Made by a program: the position numbers and the translations under genes. A stretch of DNA of 64,000 nucleotides from Aquimarina sp. AU58. GTDB lineage: Bacteria > Bacteroidota > Bacteroidia > Flavobacteriales > Flavobacteriaceae. The notes beneath the pieces are model-generated. The model did not search any database, was not told the origin of the DNA, and saw nothing but the letters and a program-made list of their open reading frames with translations. The stretch is taken from NCBI RefSeq assembly GCF_900312745.1, contig NZ_OMPD01000014.1, forward strand, positions 434,001-498,000, in the 5' to 3' direction. This document shows positions 29,201-38,658 of this stretch, one piece after another (positions within the stretch are counted from its first letter, which is position 1; each line of letters starts with the position of its first letter).

Positions 29201-29548
29201 TTAATTTCTTTTTACAATTGCATAAAAATCATTTTCTAGCGGAAGGTATCCTTGATCATACACAAAATAATAGGTGTTTCCGGTTTTGGTAACATAGATA
29301 CTGGTGAAATGCTGAAAATCAAACCCTTTAGCCATCAATTTTGTCTTAGTAGTTTTAGTTTTATCCTTTGGATTTAATTCTTCGAGAATGCGATAGTTTT
29401 TACGCAATAGATTGTTGATATTACGGATCAGATTTTTACTATCCTTATTGAGTTGATTGTTATATGCATTACGACAGTAATCACTACAGAACTTTTTATC
29501 TGCTCGACCAACAATTTTATCACCACATACCGGGCATTCTTTTTGCAT
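29201..29548 (-). CDS. Small protein with N-terminal zinc ribbon
   Basis: 115 residues. The first 25 form a four-cysteine zinc-ribbon (CPVCGDKIVGRADKKFCSDYC) of the DUF2116 style. The remainder is helical and basic ('NQLNKDSKNLIRNINNLLRKNYRILEELN') and then a beta-rich tail with 'FTSIYVTKTGNTYYFVYDQGYLPL'. Proteins of this shape recur across Flavobacteriia without known function. Its neighbours, a flavin protein and a deacetylase, do not suggest a role. Confidence 0.75.
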   Translation of the reverse strand: MQKECPVCGDKIVGRADKKFCSDYCRNAYNNQLNKDSKNLIRNINNLLRKNYRILEELNPKDKTKTTKTKLMAKGFDFQHFTSIYVTKTGNTYYFVYDQGYLPLENDFYAIVKRN

Positions 29549-29610
29549 CAGAATATAATTTGATATGAAGATACAATAAATATCCGTTTACAAATGATTA
29601 ACACCAAATG

Positions 29611-30513
29611 TCAAAAGAAAATATCTTGTGCTAATCTGTAGGTGTTGGCGTGCGCTTCTATAATAGTTTTGATATCTGGAGAATAACCACCACCCATAGA
29701 ACACATTACTGGGATGTCAAGATCTTTGCATGTCTGAAGTACAAATCTGTCACGTTCTGCACAACCAGACAGAGTACACCCTAATTTCCCTAATTTATCG
29801 GTAGATAAGATGTCTACACCACTCAAATAATACATAAAATCAGGTTCCTGGTCATTGATAAGTTGAGGGAGCGTTTCTTTTAGGATTTTTAAGTATTCGT
29901 GATCTTCGGTTTGATTGGGGAGTTCAATATCCAGATCTGATTTTTCTTTTTTGAAAGGATAATTGTTTGCTCCATGCATCGAGAACGTGAATACAGTATC
30001 ATCATTTTCGAATATTTCTGCAGTTCCATTACCTTGGTGTACATCGAGATCTACGATCAGTATTTTTTTTGCTAAACCATGTTGCAAAAGATATCTGGCC
30101 CCAATTGCCTGATCATTTAATAGACAAAATGCTTCCCCACGATCTGTATACGCATGATGAGTGCCACCAGCTATATTCATGGCGATACCATGTTGCATAG
30201 CATATTGAGAAGCTTTGATAGTACCATCAGCAATAATTACCTCACGATCGATAAGCTCTTTTGATAGCGGAAAACCAATTTTTCTAGCTGTTTTGGGATC
30301 TAACGATAATTCGATAAGACTTTTATAATAGCCTTTTGTGTGGACTGTTAGAATAGGTGCTGCATCTGGAATATTAGGGGTAAAGAAATTCTCTTCTTTA
30401 CAGGTTCCTTCATAAAGTAATTGTTTAGGCAATAACTCGTATTTAACCATCGGAAACCGATGCTTTTCTGGCAAAGGATGTGTATAGATCGGGTGATACG
30501 CTATTTTGAGCAT
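29611..30513 (-). CDS. Histone deacetylase family protein
   Basis: 300 residues with the arginase/deacetylase-fold signatures: 'GGTHHAYTDRGEAFCLLND' holding the catalytic His pair, 'LIVDLDVHQGNGTAEIF' with the zinc-binding Asp and His, 'SMHGANNYPF' and 'YYLSGVDIL', and the C-terminal 'MGGGYSPD'. Bacterial members deacetylate small acetylated substrates such as polyamines or act as acetoin utilisation-like enzymes; the true substrate is unknown. It ends 5 bases downstream of the metG stop in the same direction, so the two genes are probably cotranscribed. Confidence 0.92.
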   Translation of the reverse strand: MLKIAYHPIYTHPLPEKHRFPMVKYELLPKQLLYEGTCKEENFFTPNIPDAAPILTVHTKGYYKSLIELSLDPKTARKIGFPLSKELIDREVIIADGTIKASQYAMQHGIAMNIAGGTHHAYTDRGEAFCLLNDQAIGARYLLQHGLAKKILIVDLDVHQGNGTAEIFENDDTVFTFSMHGANNYPFKKEKSDLDIELPNQTEDHEYLKILKETLPQLINDQEPDFMYYLSGVDILSTDKLGKLGCTLSGCAERDRFVLQTCKDLDIPVMCSMGGGYSPDIKTIIEAHANTYRLAQDIFF

Positions 30514-30518
30514 ATAAC

Positions 30519-32585
30519 TTAACTAATAACTGCCCCGGGGTTTACTCCATCCTCGTCAGGATTTAAGAATACGAGTTTTCCTTCAGGTGTTTCGGTCATT
30601 AGGATCATTCCTTCACTTTCTACACCTCTTAATGCTCTTGGAGCAAGGTTAACCAGAACCGTTACCTTTTTACCTACAATTTCCTGTGGAGAAAAGTGTT
30701 CTGCTATACCTGAAACGATCGTTCTAGTATTAATTCCTGTATCTACTTTAAGTACTAAAAGCTTTTTGGCTTTTGGCATCTTCTCGGCTTCGATGATAGT
30801 CCCAACGCGAATATCTAATTTGGTAAAATCATCAAAAGTCGCTGTATCTTTTTGTGGTTCCACCACTTTATTTTCTGCTTCGTTAGCTTTTTTGGTTGCT
30901 TCCAATTTGTCTAGTTGTTTTTGGATTTCGGCATCTTCGATTTTAGAAAACAGCAATTCTCCTTTCTCAATTTGATGTCCTGCCGGAAGAAGTACCTCTT
31001 TTGTGGCAACTTCATTCCATGTAGATTCTTGATCAAGTCTCGAAAAACCAAGGATTGATTTTAATTTCCTTGAAGTGAATGGTAGAAATGGCTCTGATAG
31101 TGTAGCTAATGCAGATGCAATTTGCAATGCAACATACATAATAGTTTTGGTACGCTCTTCGTCTGTTTTAATCAATTTCCAGGGTTCTTCATCTGCCAGA
31201 TATTTATTTCCTAATCGGGCAACATTTAGCAGTTCCTGACTGGCTTCTCTAAATCGATATCGTTCTATAGAACTTGCAATAACCGCGGGATAGGCTTTAA
31301 GTTCTGCTAAGGTTTGCTCATCAACTTCAGAAAAAGTATTTGGCGAAGGTACTACACCACCATAATATTTATTGGTTAATACAACTACTCGATTGATAAA
31401 GTTTCCGAATATGGCAACCAATTCATTGTTATTTCGTGCCTGAAAATCTTTCCAGGTAAAGTCATTATCTTTAGTTTCGGGAGCATTGGCAGTTAATGCA
31501 TATCGCAATACATCCTGTTGATCAGGAAATTCTTCTAGATATTCATGTAACCAGACTGCCCAGTTTTTTGATGTAGAGAGTTTATTACCTTCGAGATTTA
31601 AAAACTCATTAGCAGGTACGTTTTCGGGGAGTATATAGCTTCCTTCTGCTTTAAGCATACTTGGGAAAATAATACAGTGAAAAACAATGTTATCTTTTCC
31701 TATAAAGTGAACTAATTTTGTGTTCTTATCTTTCCAGTAAGGTTCCCAGTCTTTTCCTTCTCGTGATGCCCATTCTTTGGTAGAAGAGATATATCCTATA
31801 GGAGCATCAAACCATACATACAGTACTTTTCCTTCTGCGCCAGCTACTGGAACAGGAATTCCCCAATCCAAATCACGTGTTACTGCACGAGGGCGTAATC
31901 CATCATCTACCCAAGATTTGATTTGGCCATATACATTGGTTTTCCAATCTTTTTTATGCCCGTCGAGAACCCATTCTCTTAGAAAACCCTCATATTGATC
32001 TAGAGGTAAAAACCAATGTTTGGTTTGTTTTAGAATAGGCTCTGCACCAGAAATTGTTGATTTAGGATTGATAAGGTCTGTTGCATTAAGAGAGCTACCA
32101 CAATTTTCGCATTGATCACCATACGCCTCTTCGTGACCGCACTTAGGGCAAGTACCTACTACAAATCGATCTGCCAGAAATTGATCGGCCTCTGGATCAT
32201 ATAGCTGTTCTGATGTTTCTTCTATGAATTTACCATCATCGTATAGTTTCTTAAAAAACTCTGAAGCGGTTTCATGATGAATAGGGGCAGAGGTTCTTGA
32301 GTAATTATCAAATGAAATTCCAAAATCATTAAAAGACTTTTTAATGATGGTATGGTACTTATCTATAATTACTTGTGGTGAAACTCCTTCTTTTTTAGCT
32401 CGCATAGGGATAGCAGCGCCATGCTCATCACTACCACAAATAAAAGCAACATCATTGCCAGTCATTCTAAGGAAACGTGAGTAAATATCTGCTGGGATAT
32501 AAACCCCTGCCAGGTGGCCTATGTGAATAGGGCCATTGGTATATGGTAAAGCTGCTGTAATTGTATATCTTCCCGTCGTGCTCAT
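30519..32585 (-). CDS. metG: Methionyl-tRNA synthetase
   Basis: 688 residues, the long dimeric form. The class I HIGH motif is in [14 protein letters not shown], the zinc knuckle in [18 protein letters not shown], and the KMSKS-like loop reads KLSTSK. An anticodon-binding helical domain follows, then a C-terminal EMAP/Trbp111-like tRNA-binding domain (from about residue 585: '[30 protein letters not shown]'). It charges tRNA-Met with methionine. A TAnnTTTG-type box lies on the minus strand at 32605-32612, about 20 bases before the start. Confidence 0.97.
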   Translation of the reverse strand: MSTTGRYTITAALPYTNGPIHIGHLAGVYIPADIYSRFLRMTGNDVAFICGSDEHGAAIPMRAKKEGVSPQVIIDKYHTIIKKSFNDFGISFDNYSRTSAPIHHETASEFFKKLYDDGKFIEETSEQLYDPEADQFLADRFVVGTCPKCGHEEAYGDQCENCGSSLNATDLINPKSTISGAEPILKQTKHWFLPLDQYEGFLREWVLDGHKKDWKTNVYGQIKSWVDDGLRPRAVTRDLDWGIPVPVAGAEGKVLYVWFDAPIGYISSTKEWASREGKDWEPYWKDKNTKLVHFIGKDNIVFHCIIFPSMLKAEGSYILPENVPANEFLNLEGNKLSTSKNWAVWLHEYLEEFPDQQDVLRYALTANAPETKDNDFTWKDFQARNNNELVAIFGNFINRVVVLTNKYYGGVVPSPNTFSEVDEQTLAELKAYPAVIASSIERYRFREASQELLNVARLGNKYLADEEPWKLIKTDEERTKTIMYVALQIASALATLSEPFLPFTSRKLKSILGFSRLDQESTWNEVATKEVLLPAGHQIEKGELLFSKIEDAEIQKQLDKLEATKKANEAENKVVEPQKDTATFDDFTKLDIRVGTIIEAEKMPKAKKLLVLKVDTGINTRTIVSGIAEHFSPQEIVGKKVTVLVNLAPRALRGVESEGMILMTETPEGKLVFLNPDEDGVNPGAVIS

Positions 32586-32604
32586 AATGCTAAAAAATAA
32601 GGCA

Positions 32605-32612
32605 CAAAGGTA
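32605..32612 (-). promoter_or_regulatory. metG -7 box
   Basis: TACCTTTG on the minus strand, a perfect TAnnTTTG match, 20 bases upstream of the metG ATG. Confidence 0.6.
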
Positions 32613-32635
32613 ATAAAAACACTTGCAAAATGTAA

Positions 32636-32671
32636 CCCTGCATCATCCAATTATTTTGAACGAATGCAGGG
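32636..32671 (-). terminator. Terminator-like hairpin after the DUF1501 gene
   Basis: CCCTGCAT (32636-32643) pairs perfectly with ATGCAGGG (32664-32671). On the minus strand it lies just after the stop of the DUF1501 gene and is followed by a moderately T-rich stretch. Confidence 0.5.
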
Positions 32672-32687
32672 ATTGTATTCATCTATT

Positions 32688-34298
32688 TTATGAAATCAAA
32701 ATTGATTTACTATAATTACCATTATTGGTCTGAATCTGATATACATAAGGGCCAGTACTTAGCCTTGTGTTTGCAGATAGTTTTACATCAATAACATGTT
32801 CTCCTTCTGTTAATACCTCATTTCTTAAGGTAGCTACTTTTTGTCCTACCACGTTATAAAGTGCAATATCTACATGAGTGGTTTCGGGATTTGCAATATT
32901 TATATAGGTTTGACTGTCACTATAGGTAACAATGTGAGTGATTCCTTCTCCATCGATAGGGATATTAGGATTAATACCAGAGCAATTGAACCCTAAATCT
33001 AAGGATTCAAAAGAACTACCCAAAAGGACTCTTCCTACAGTATTTTCATCAATACATAACCAATCTTTCATTACCGTGGCATAAACCTGCCTGAAATCTG
33101 TAGTGTTAAATACATTACCTCCACGGGTTAAGTTCGATAAATCAGGATGTTCTCCAGCAAAACCGTTTCCGTTAAGGGCAGAGCCAAAAAACATGGTTGG
33201 TGCTGCAGTACCATGATCTGTTCCCAGAGATCCATTTTCTCTAAATCGTCTACCAAACTCAGACATAGTCATAGTAAGTACTTTATCATCCCATCCTGCT
33301 GCGGTAAGATCTTTATAGAAGTTACTCACGGCTTCAGAAAATGAATTAAGAAGCTCCTGGTGTCTTTGTATTTGATTGTTATGAGTGTCGAACCCACCTA
33401 AAGTCACTAAATATACTTTGGTTCCCAGGTTTCCTTTGATTAACCTGGAAATAATACTTAATTGTCTACCCAGGCTATCATCAAGGTATCCTCCAAAATC
33501 AGTAGATCGTTCATATGCTGCACTAATTACATCGGCATAGGTAAATGTAGTGTTTGTAACTTCTCTAAGATGTCGTACTCTGTCATCATAAGTACATTCT
33601 CCAAGACCATCTGTACTATACGAAGTCCCGTTTTCTGCAATCTGTAGTAATCTTCTGGGATCAGAAACGGCAAAAGAGAAATCATTCTCTGGCCCTTTAA
33701 AAATTAAGTTCCCTATACTTCCTATTTGTATGGAAGGAGGGCTGGCTGGTGGGTTAAAAATATAATCGGGGTAAATTTCCTGAAAATATCTTCCCATAAA
33801 ACCAGTTCTATCTTCTTCTTCTAAGTTAGTATTGGCATAGATATCAGAACCTCTAAAATGAGATAAAGATGAATCTTCGTATCCTACACCATGAACGACT
33901 CTCATTTGACCATCACCCCAAACACTTTCTAATTTGTTCATTGGTTTTGGCATGGCATAATCATCATCAAGTGTAATAAATTCACTTGGAGGGATTTTTA
34001 TAAGAGGCCTGGCATTGGCATAAATATCATAATCATAAACAGGGATAATGGTATTAAATCCATCATTACCTCCTTGTAATCTAACAAGAATTAAAATATT
34101 GTCATTTGGTGCCTGACTAAGGGCTATTGATAAAGGGGAAGGTCGTGAAACCGAAAGAGGTGTATTACCCAACATCATTGATCCGCCACCAACAAGGCCT
34201 AATGCCTGAAGGAAAGATCTTCTGTTCCATTTTATATGGTCTTCTGTATTACAAGACCCGTCTTTTTTTATATTTTGGGAGTGATTAGTTTCGCACAT
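32688..34298 (-). CDS. DUF1501 protein with twin-arginine signal and T9SS sorting domain
   Basis: I choose 34298 (MCETNHSQ...) because the in-frame ATG at 34337 runs into the end of the preceding gene. About 536 residues. A twin-arginine-like signal (WNRRSFLQALGLVGGGSMML) leads into a DUF1501/sulfatase-like region with 'ILVRLQGGNDGFNTIIPV', 'HFRGSDIYANT', 'VYLVTLGGFDTHNNQ' and 'MTMSEFGRRFRENGSLGTDHGTAAPTMFFG'. The final 85 residues match a T9SS type A sorting domain ('VTYSDSQTYINIANPETTHVDIALYNVVGQKVATL...GPYVYQIQTNNGNYSKSILIS'). Bearing both signals implies a protein folded before it leaves the cell surface. It is 7 bases downstream of its DUF1800 partner. Confidence 0.88.
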   Translation of the reverse strand: MCETNHSQNIKKDGSCNTEDHIKWNRRSFLQALGLVGGGSMMLGNTPLSVSRPSPLSIALSQAPNDNILILVRLQGGNDGFNTIIPVYDYDIYANARPLIKIPPSEFITLDDDYAMPKPMNKLESVWGDGQMRVVHGVGYEDSSLSHFRGSDIYANTNLEEEDRTGFMGRYFQEIYPDYIFNPPASPPSIQIGSIGNLIFKGPENDFSFAVSDPRRLLQIAENGTSYSTDGLGECTYDDRVRHLREVTNTTFTYADVISAAYERSTDFGGYLDDSLGRQLSIISRLIKGNLGTKVYLVTLGGFDTHNNQIQRHQELLNSFSEAVSNFYKDLTAAGWDDKVLTMTMSEFGRRFRENGSLGTDHGTAAPTMFFGSALNGNGFAGEHPDLSNLTRGGNVFNTTDFRQVYATVMKDWLCIDENTVGRVLLGSSFESLDLGFNCSGINPNIPIDGEGITHIVTYSDSQTYINIANPETTHVDIALYNVVGQKVATLRNEVLTEGEHVIDVKLSANTRLSTGPYVYQIQTNNGNYSKSILIS

Positions 34299-34305
34299 AA
34301 GATTT

Positions 34306-35814
34306 TTATTTAAGTTGGAATTCAGGGATTTCTGCAATGTAATCTAGTAGAGCAGCAAATTGTTGAGGTACTTGAGGAAAACCTAAAGTCCACGTACCAT
34401 CTTCATAATAATTGTCTGGGATACCATCAATCTTAAAAGCTCCTAAGGCTTCAGCAAAAGTAATGGCATCACCAATCCCTCTTGGGAAGAAATAATTTAG
34501 AATAGTTCTTACCACAAGATCTACATCTGCGGTAGACACTAACAGATTGCCATCGCTTTGTTCACCGATTGGCATTCCTACTAAAAAATCTCTAAATTGT
34601 TCCTGATTTTGGCTCCATGTGCGACTTACAATATATCGAATACTTTCCCAGCGACCGATCAATAAATCGGGGCTAATCCAGTCGTCATCGCCTTGCCAAC
34701 CTTCAACATCTATTGGGTTTAATACGTCTTGTCCCAATGTGCGTACTGTATTTCGGTAAAAATCGATATGATCTACATCTGCAGGTAGCGCAAATCCTAA
34801 TTCATTAAAAAAACTTATGTTTAAATCACAAGGGCTTTTGATAATTGCCCCTATAGCTTCTATATTAAAAAAATGTTCACTTTTAAATAATTGGCGAAGT
34901 ACTGCTGCTATTTGATAACCGTTTGTAATAAAAGTTTGCACCATTTGGGCAACAATAGCATCATTACAAGTAGGGCTTACAAAATAGGTGTACAGTTTTG
35001 CGCAAATAAAGGTTGCAACTTGATTACTTCTTTGTTGAAATAAAATATTAACAACATCGTCATAGGTCCAGTTTCCGGTTTGACCGAAAATAGTCTTGGA
35101 GTCATTGCTAAACTGTGCTGGATCAAAAAGAACATCTCCCCAGGGAATATCATTTGTATTGACATACCCGGTTAGTGCTTTTGCTGTCTCCTGAATATCA
35201 TCTTCTGTATATGCATTGTCTACACCAAGGGTAAAAAGCTCATATAGCTCTCGGGCATAATTTTCATTAGGCCTATCCCTTATATTTTCATCACCATTAA
35301 GATATACCAACATGGCATTCGATATACCTATATCGTATACAAAATCTCTAAAATTCCCCAAAGCGTGTATTTGAAGAAGGTTGTAATACTGAGATTGATA
35401 TGCGGGGCTACGATAGGTATCATCTTCGGTGACAAAATGATTACTCCAAAATAAGGTAAGACGCTCTCTTACTTTGTTTTGAATCAAATCATTTATCATT
35501 TGATTTTTTCCTTGGGTTCGATAAAAACCTATATCATTATTGGGGTTAGCTGTCTCTGCAGCTTCAAATTGATCTCTATTCCATAAACCCCATGCTGGAG
35601 GGGGAGTGGCATTTAGAGCAATAGCATCATCAATAAGCTGATCAACCAATGCAGAAGGATTGTTTTGAGCCAAAGCAGCAAGAACCTCTGCTTTTGATGC
35701 TCCAAAAGCAATTCTACGATACAAATGATTTATTTTGCTTACGTTCCAGGGGTTTCCTGGAGAAGGCACATATTCTGCTAGGGAAGCAAGATTACATGAA
35801 GTATCCGACATCAT
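34306..35814 (-). CDS. DUF1800 family protein
   Basis: About 502 residues. The start at 35814 (ATG) is preferred over a TTG two codons upstream. Characteristic DUF1800 segments are 'VSKINHLYRRIAFGASKAEVLAAL', 'RERLTLFWSNHFVT', 'NENYARELYELFTLGVDNAYTEDDIQETAKALTGY', 'QRSNQVATFICAKLYTYFV' and 'IKSPCDLNISFFNELGFALP'. DUF1800/DUF1501 genes are nearly always adjacent in Bacteroidetes and Planctomycetes. The biochemical role of the pair is unknown; the partner is exported. I see no clear signal peptide on this one. Confidence 0.9.
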   Translation of the reverse strand: MMSDTSCNLASLAEYVPSPGNPWNVSKINHLYRRIAFGASKAEVLAALAQNNPSALVDQLIDDAIALNATPPPAWGLWNRDQFEAAETANPNNDIGFYRTQGKNQMINDLIQNKVRERLTLFWSNHFVTEDDTYRSPAYQSQYYNLLQIHALGNFRDFVYDIGISNAMLVYLNGDENIRDRPNENYARELYELFTLGVDNAYTEDDIQETAKALTGYVNTNDIPWGDVLFDPAQFSNDSKTIFGQTGNWTYDDVVNILFQQRSNQVATFICAKLYTYFVSPTCNDAIVAQMVQTFITNGYQIAAVLRQLFKSEHFFNIEAIGAIIKSPCDLNISFFNELGFALPADVDHIDFYRNTVRTLGQDVLNPIDVEGWQGDDDWISPDLLIGRWESIRYIVSRTWSQNQEQFRDFLVGMPIGEQSDGNLLVSTADVDLVVRTILNYFFPRGIGDAITFAEALGAFKIDGIPDNYYEDGTWTLGFPQVPQQFAALLDYIAEIPEFQLK

Positions 35815-36018
35815 AGGCAATAGGGTTTAAAAGTAGAGTAACGGGGACAAAATTCCTTACAATATAATAGATTATAACGAAAGTATTTGTTAATTAGTAT
35901 CTCAAAATTGAAAAAAAACAAGAAATGAACCTTATAAGAAGTCGTTGCTGTCTATAAGATAAATGTTTTTTTATCATAATAAATCTATTGCACTACTATT
36001 AAAAAAATAAACTCAAGC

Positions 36019-36921
36019 GTGAAAATACTAGAACCAGATTTTGTTAAAAAAGGAGATAAAATTGCTATTGTTTCTACTGCAAGAAAGATTAATTTAAAGG
36101 AAATAAGAGAAGCAGTAGCACTATTAGAAAAATGGGGATTAGTCCCTGTGATTGGTTCAACGATTGGAAAAGAAGAAAATCAATTTGCGGGATCAGATCA
36201 GGAACGAGCATCTGATTTTCAAAAGATGTTAGATGATAAGGAAATCAAAGGGATTTGGTGTGCAAGAGGAGGGTATGGAACTGTAAGAATCATCGATAAA
36301 ATTGATTTTTCAAATATGTTGAAATACCCAAAATGGATTATAGGATATTCTGATGTTACGGTACTTCACTCTCATCTACATAAACTAGGCATATGTTCGT
36401 TACATGCGCCTATGCCAATAGATATCCATAAAGGAACAGAGGCGTCGATCGCCTCGTTAAAAGATACTGTTTTTGGAAAAAAAGTTAAGTATAACATTTC
36501 TTCTTCTAAAAAAAATATTGTAGGAAGTTGTAGAGGTCGGTTAATAGGAGGTAATTTATCTATTTTATATTCTCTATGTGGTTCTGCGTCGTCTATAAAC
36601 ACTTCTGGCAAAATTTTATGTATAGAGGATCTTGATGAGTATCTTTATCATATCGATCGTATGCTGCAAAATCTTAAACGTAATGGGTATTTTGACAATC
36701 TATCTGGATTAATTGTCGGAGGAATGACCAAAATGCATGATAATAATGTTTCTTTTGGAAAAAAAGCTAAAAGGATTATTCTCGATATTGTACAGGAGTA
36801 TGATTTTCCGGTGGTGTTTAATTTTCCAATGGGGCATGTTGAGGATAATAGAGCTTTGATTATGGGTGCAGAAGCTTTTTTACAAGTAGATAAGGATCAA
36901 GTAACATTAGAATATATATAA
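36019..36921 (+). CDS. LD-carboxypeptidase (peptidase S66)
   Basis: 300 residues beginning at GTG (36019); no in-frame ATG precedes it before a stop. The S66 features are present: the N-terminal 'PDFVKKGDKIAIVSTARKI', the catalytic Ser/Arg region 'GIWCARGGYGTVRIIDKIDF' and 'PKWIIGYSDVTVLHSHLHKLGICSLHAPMP', 'RGRLIGGNLSILYSLCGS', 'LCIEDLDEYLYHIDRMLQNL' and the C-terminal 'FPMGHVEDNRALIMG' with the catalytic His. It removes the terminal D-Ala from murein tetrapeptides during peptidoglycan recycling in the cytoplasm. yraN begins 2 bases after its stop. Confidence 0.92.
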   Translation: MKILEPDFVKKGDKIAIVSTARKINLKEIREAVALLEKWGLVPVIGSTIGKEENQFAGSDQERASDFQKMLDDKEIKGIWCARGGYGTVRIIDKIDFSNMLKYPKWIIGYSDVTVLHSHLHKLGICSLHAPMPIDIHKGTEASIASLKDTVFGKKVKYNISSSKKNIVGSCRGRLIGGNLSILYSLCGSASSINTSGKILCIEDLDEYLYHIDRMLQNLKRNGYFDNLSGLIVGGMTKMHDNNVSFGKKAKRIILDIVQEYDFPVVFNFPMGHVEDNRALIMGAEAFLQVDKDQVTLEYI

Positions 36922-36923
36922 GT

Positions 36924-37283
36924 ATGGCAGAACATAATGCTCTTGGTAAAAAAGGAGAAAAAATGGCGGTTGATTTTCTTATCGAAAAAGGATATGCTAT
37001 TCTAGAAAGAAATTATAGGTATCTGAAACATGAAGTTGATATTATTGCCAGAAAAGAGAATACTGTGGTCGCAGTAGAAGTAAAGACGCGAAGCACACCC
37101 GAATTTGGTAATCCTCAGGATTTTGTAAAACCTAAACAAATACAATCTCTGGTCAAGGTCATTGATCATTATGTTACTGACCAAGATTTGGATGTAGAAG
37201 TACGTTTTGATATCATCGCTATTATAAAAAATAAGTTGGGCACCAGGATAGAGCATCTGGAGGATGCATTTTATCATTTTTAA
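36924..37283 (+). CDS. yraN: YraN family protein (UPF0102)
   Basis: 119 residues, the normal length for this family of Holliday-junction-resolvase-like nucleases. 'ALGKKGEKMAVDFLIEKGYAILERNYRYLKHEVDIIARKENTVVAVEVKTRSTPEFGNPQDFVKPKQIQSL' includes the typical E-x-D..ExK nuclease core. The gene starts 2 bases after the LD-carboxypeptidase stop, so the two form an operon. Function in DNA repair or processing is inferred from fold only. Confidence 0.93.
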   Translation: MAEHNALGKKGEKMAVDFLIEKGYAILERNYRYLKHEVDIIARKENTVVAVEVKTRSTPEFGNPQDFVKPKQIQSLVKVIDHYVTDQDLDVEVRFDIIAIIKNKLGTRIEHLEDAFYHF

Positions 37284-37311
37284 ACCTGTAATGCTGTTTT
37301 TCGTAGTATGG

Positions 37312-37356
37312 TTGTATCCATTCGGTCGAAAAATATTTGATAATACGATAGTTTTG
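37312..37356 (+). promoter_or_regulatory. Shared GTCGA promoter, site P1
   Basis: TTGTATCCATTCGGTCGA (37312-37329) followed, 25 bases from the first G of GGTCGA, by TAGTTTTG (37349-37356), a perfect TAnnTTTG box. The ATG of the downstream AraC gene is at 37380. Three further sites in the next 6 kb have the same layout. Confidence 0.7.
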
Positions 37357-37379
37357 TGTGAAAAATAAATTACTTCTGT

Positions 37380-38504
37380 ATGCAGTCTTTTGAATTAATC
37401 GACCTAATTGTATTTTTAGGTATTAGTCAGGGAATATTTTTGGCTGTAGTGATTCAGGTGATACAAAATAAGAATAGATATGCGAATAGAACATTATCTC
37501 TGATTTTAGTCATAGCTTCGATAATGTTAACGGGTCGATTTTTCTTTACTATAGAGACCGATAACAAAATCTTTTTTAGACTGGCACTTTTCGTAGATAT
37601 ACTAGTGTTTATATTTGGTCCCTTGTTATATCTTTATTATCGAAGATTAATATTTAATGAAAAATCAAAATACACATTACACTATACATATTTTATTCCT
37701 GCGGCAGGAATGTTAGTATATCATTTTTGGACGTATCAATTTTCTTATAATGAATTTGTTTTACTAGTTCAGAATGGTAGTCTTACACTATCTTTTTTAA
37801 TTATAGAGGCAGTTGGAATTCTGTTCAACTTATATCTTGGATATCGATGTTTTCGGTTACTAGGGGTATATCAAAAAGAAGAAAAAAACAATTTATCATA
37901 TTCTCAAAACCTAGTAAGATATCTTAATGCGATTCTGATTATAGGGAGCTTGTTTTTATTGTTATGGATAATAAGCTTTATACTGGGGTATGGCTTTAAC
38001 ATATATTCCTTGTTTTTAAGTTACAATTCTATATGGATAGCGGTTTGTGTTTTTGTGTATATCATAGGTTTTTATAGTTTAAAACAACCTGATATTTTTA
38101 GAATGCCTTTGTCCATAAAAAAGCATTTTAAAAACAAAGAACGACTTGATGATGAAATGATTAAAAAATTAGAGGCTAGACTAGAAAAACTCATGATAAA
38201 TGAGAAAATTTATTTGAATCATAAACTTACTCTGGTTGATCTGGCAAAAGGATTAAATACATCAACTAATGATGTCTCCTGGTTACTCAATAACATTCAT
38301 AAATGCACTTTTTATGATTATATCAATACATATAGAGTGAAAACATTTGTAGAAAAGATTGAGAATGGGGAACATCATTATCATACACTCCTAGCATTAT
38401 CAATGGATTCTGGATTTAACTCTAAGTCTACTTTCAATAAAGCATTTAAAGCGATTATTAAAGATACGCCAAGTAATTATATTAAGAAGTTAAATACAAT
38501 CTAA
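37380..38504 (+). CDS. Membrane-anchored AraC-type regulator 1
   Basis: 374 residues. The N-terminal ~235 residues hold about seven hydrophobic segments (approximate spans 8-27, 37-55, 66-88, 95-113, 133-155, 182-208, 216-236), with no recognisable sensor domain. After a charged linker the last ~100 residues form an AraC/XylS helix-turn-helix pair: 'LTLVDLAKGLNTSTNDVSWLLNNIH...FYDYINTYRVKTFVEKI' and 'HTLLALSMDSGFNSKSTFNKAFKAIIKDTPSNYIKKL'. It is a close relative of the gene at 41325-42443, in both protein and promoter. A membrane-bound transcription factor of this sort could respond to an extracellular or membrane ligand without a kinase. Confidence 0.85.
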   Translation: MQSFELIDLIVFLGISQGIFLAVVIQVIQNKNRYANRTLSLILVIASIMLTGRFFFTIETDNKIFFRLALFVDILVFIFGPLLYLYYRRLIFNEKSKYTLHYTYFIPAAGMLVYHFWTYQFSYNEFVLLVQNGSLTLSFLIIEAVGILFNLYLGYRCFRLLGVYQKEEKNNLSYSQNLVRYLNAILIIGSLFLLLWIISFILGYGFNIYSLFLSYNSIWIAVCVFVYIIGFYSLKQPDIFRMPLSIKKHFKNKERLDDEMIKKLEARLEKLMINEKIYLNHKLTLVDLAKGLNTSTNDVSWLLNNIHKCTFYDYINTYRVKTFVEKIENGEHHYHTLLALSMDSGFNSKSTFNKAFKAIIKDTPSNYIKKLNTI

Positions 38505-38524
38505 TGTTACTAGATTGGTTAGGT

Positions 38525-38541
38525 TGTGCCCAAAAGATCGA
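38525..38541 (+). promoter_or_regulatory. Diverged GTCGA-like site, P5
   Basis: TTGTGCCCAAAAGATCGA aligns with the P4 sequence TTGTATACAAAAGGTCGA (11 of the first 13 positions agree and GATCGA replaces GGTCGA). It lies between regulators 1 and 2, but the nearest plausible -7 box (TATATTTA, near 38580) is about 44 bases away, so the geometry does not match the other sites. Confidence 0.4.
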
Positions 38542-38658
38542 TCAACATTAATCTATATCAAAGAACTAGTAAATCTGCTTATATTTACCCTAAAACAAAA
38601 ACCAGATTTTTAGATAAATTAACGTTAATAATTTGAGCATAATTAATTTCTACAAAGA

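Noticed and set aside
36372-36611. Minus-strand frames inside long genes such as LD-carboxypeptidase, pbpC, sdhA and mfd
   Set aside because: They are antisense shadows in genes whose sense products are clearly recognised.
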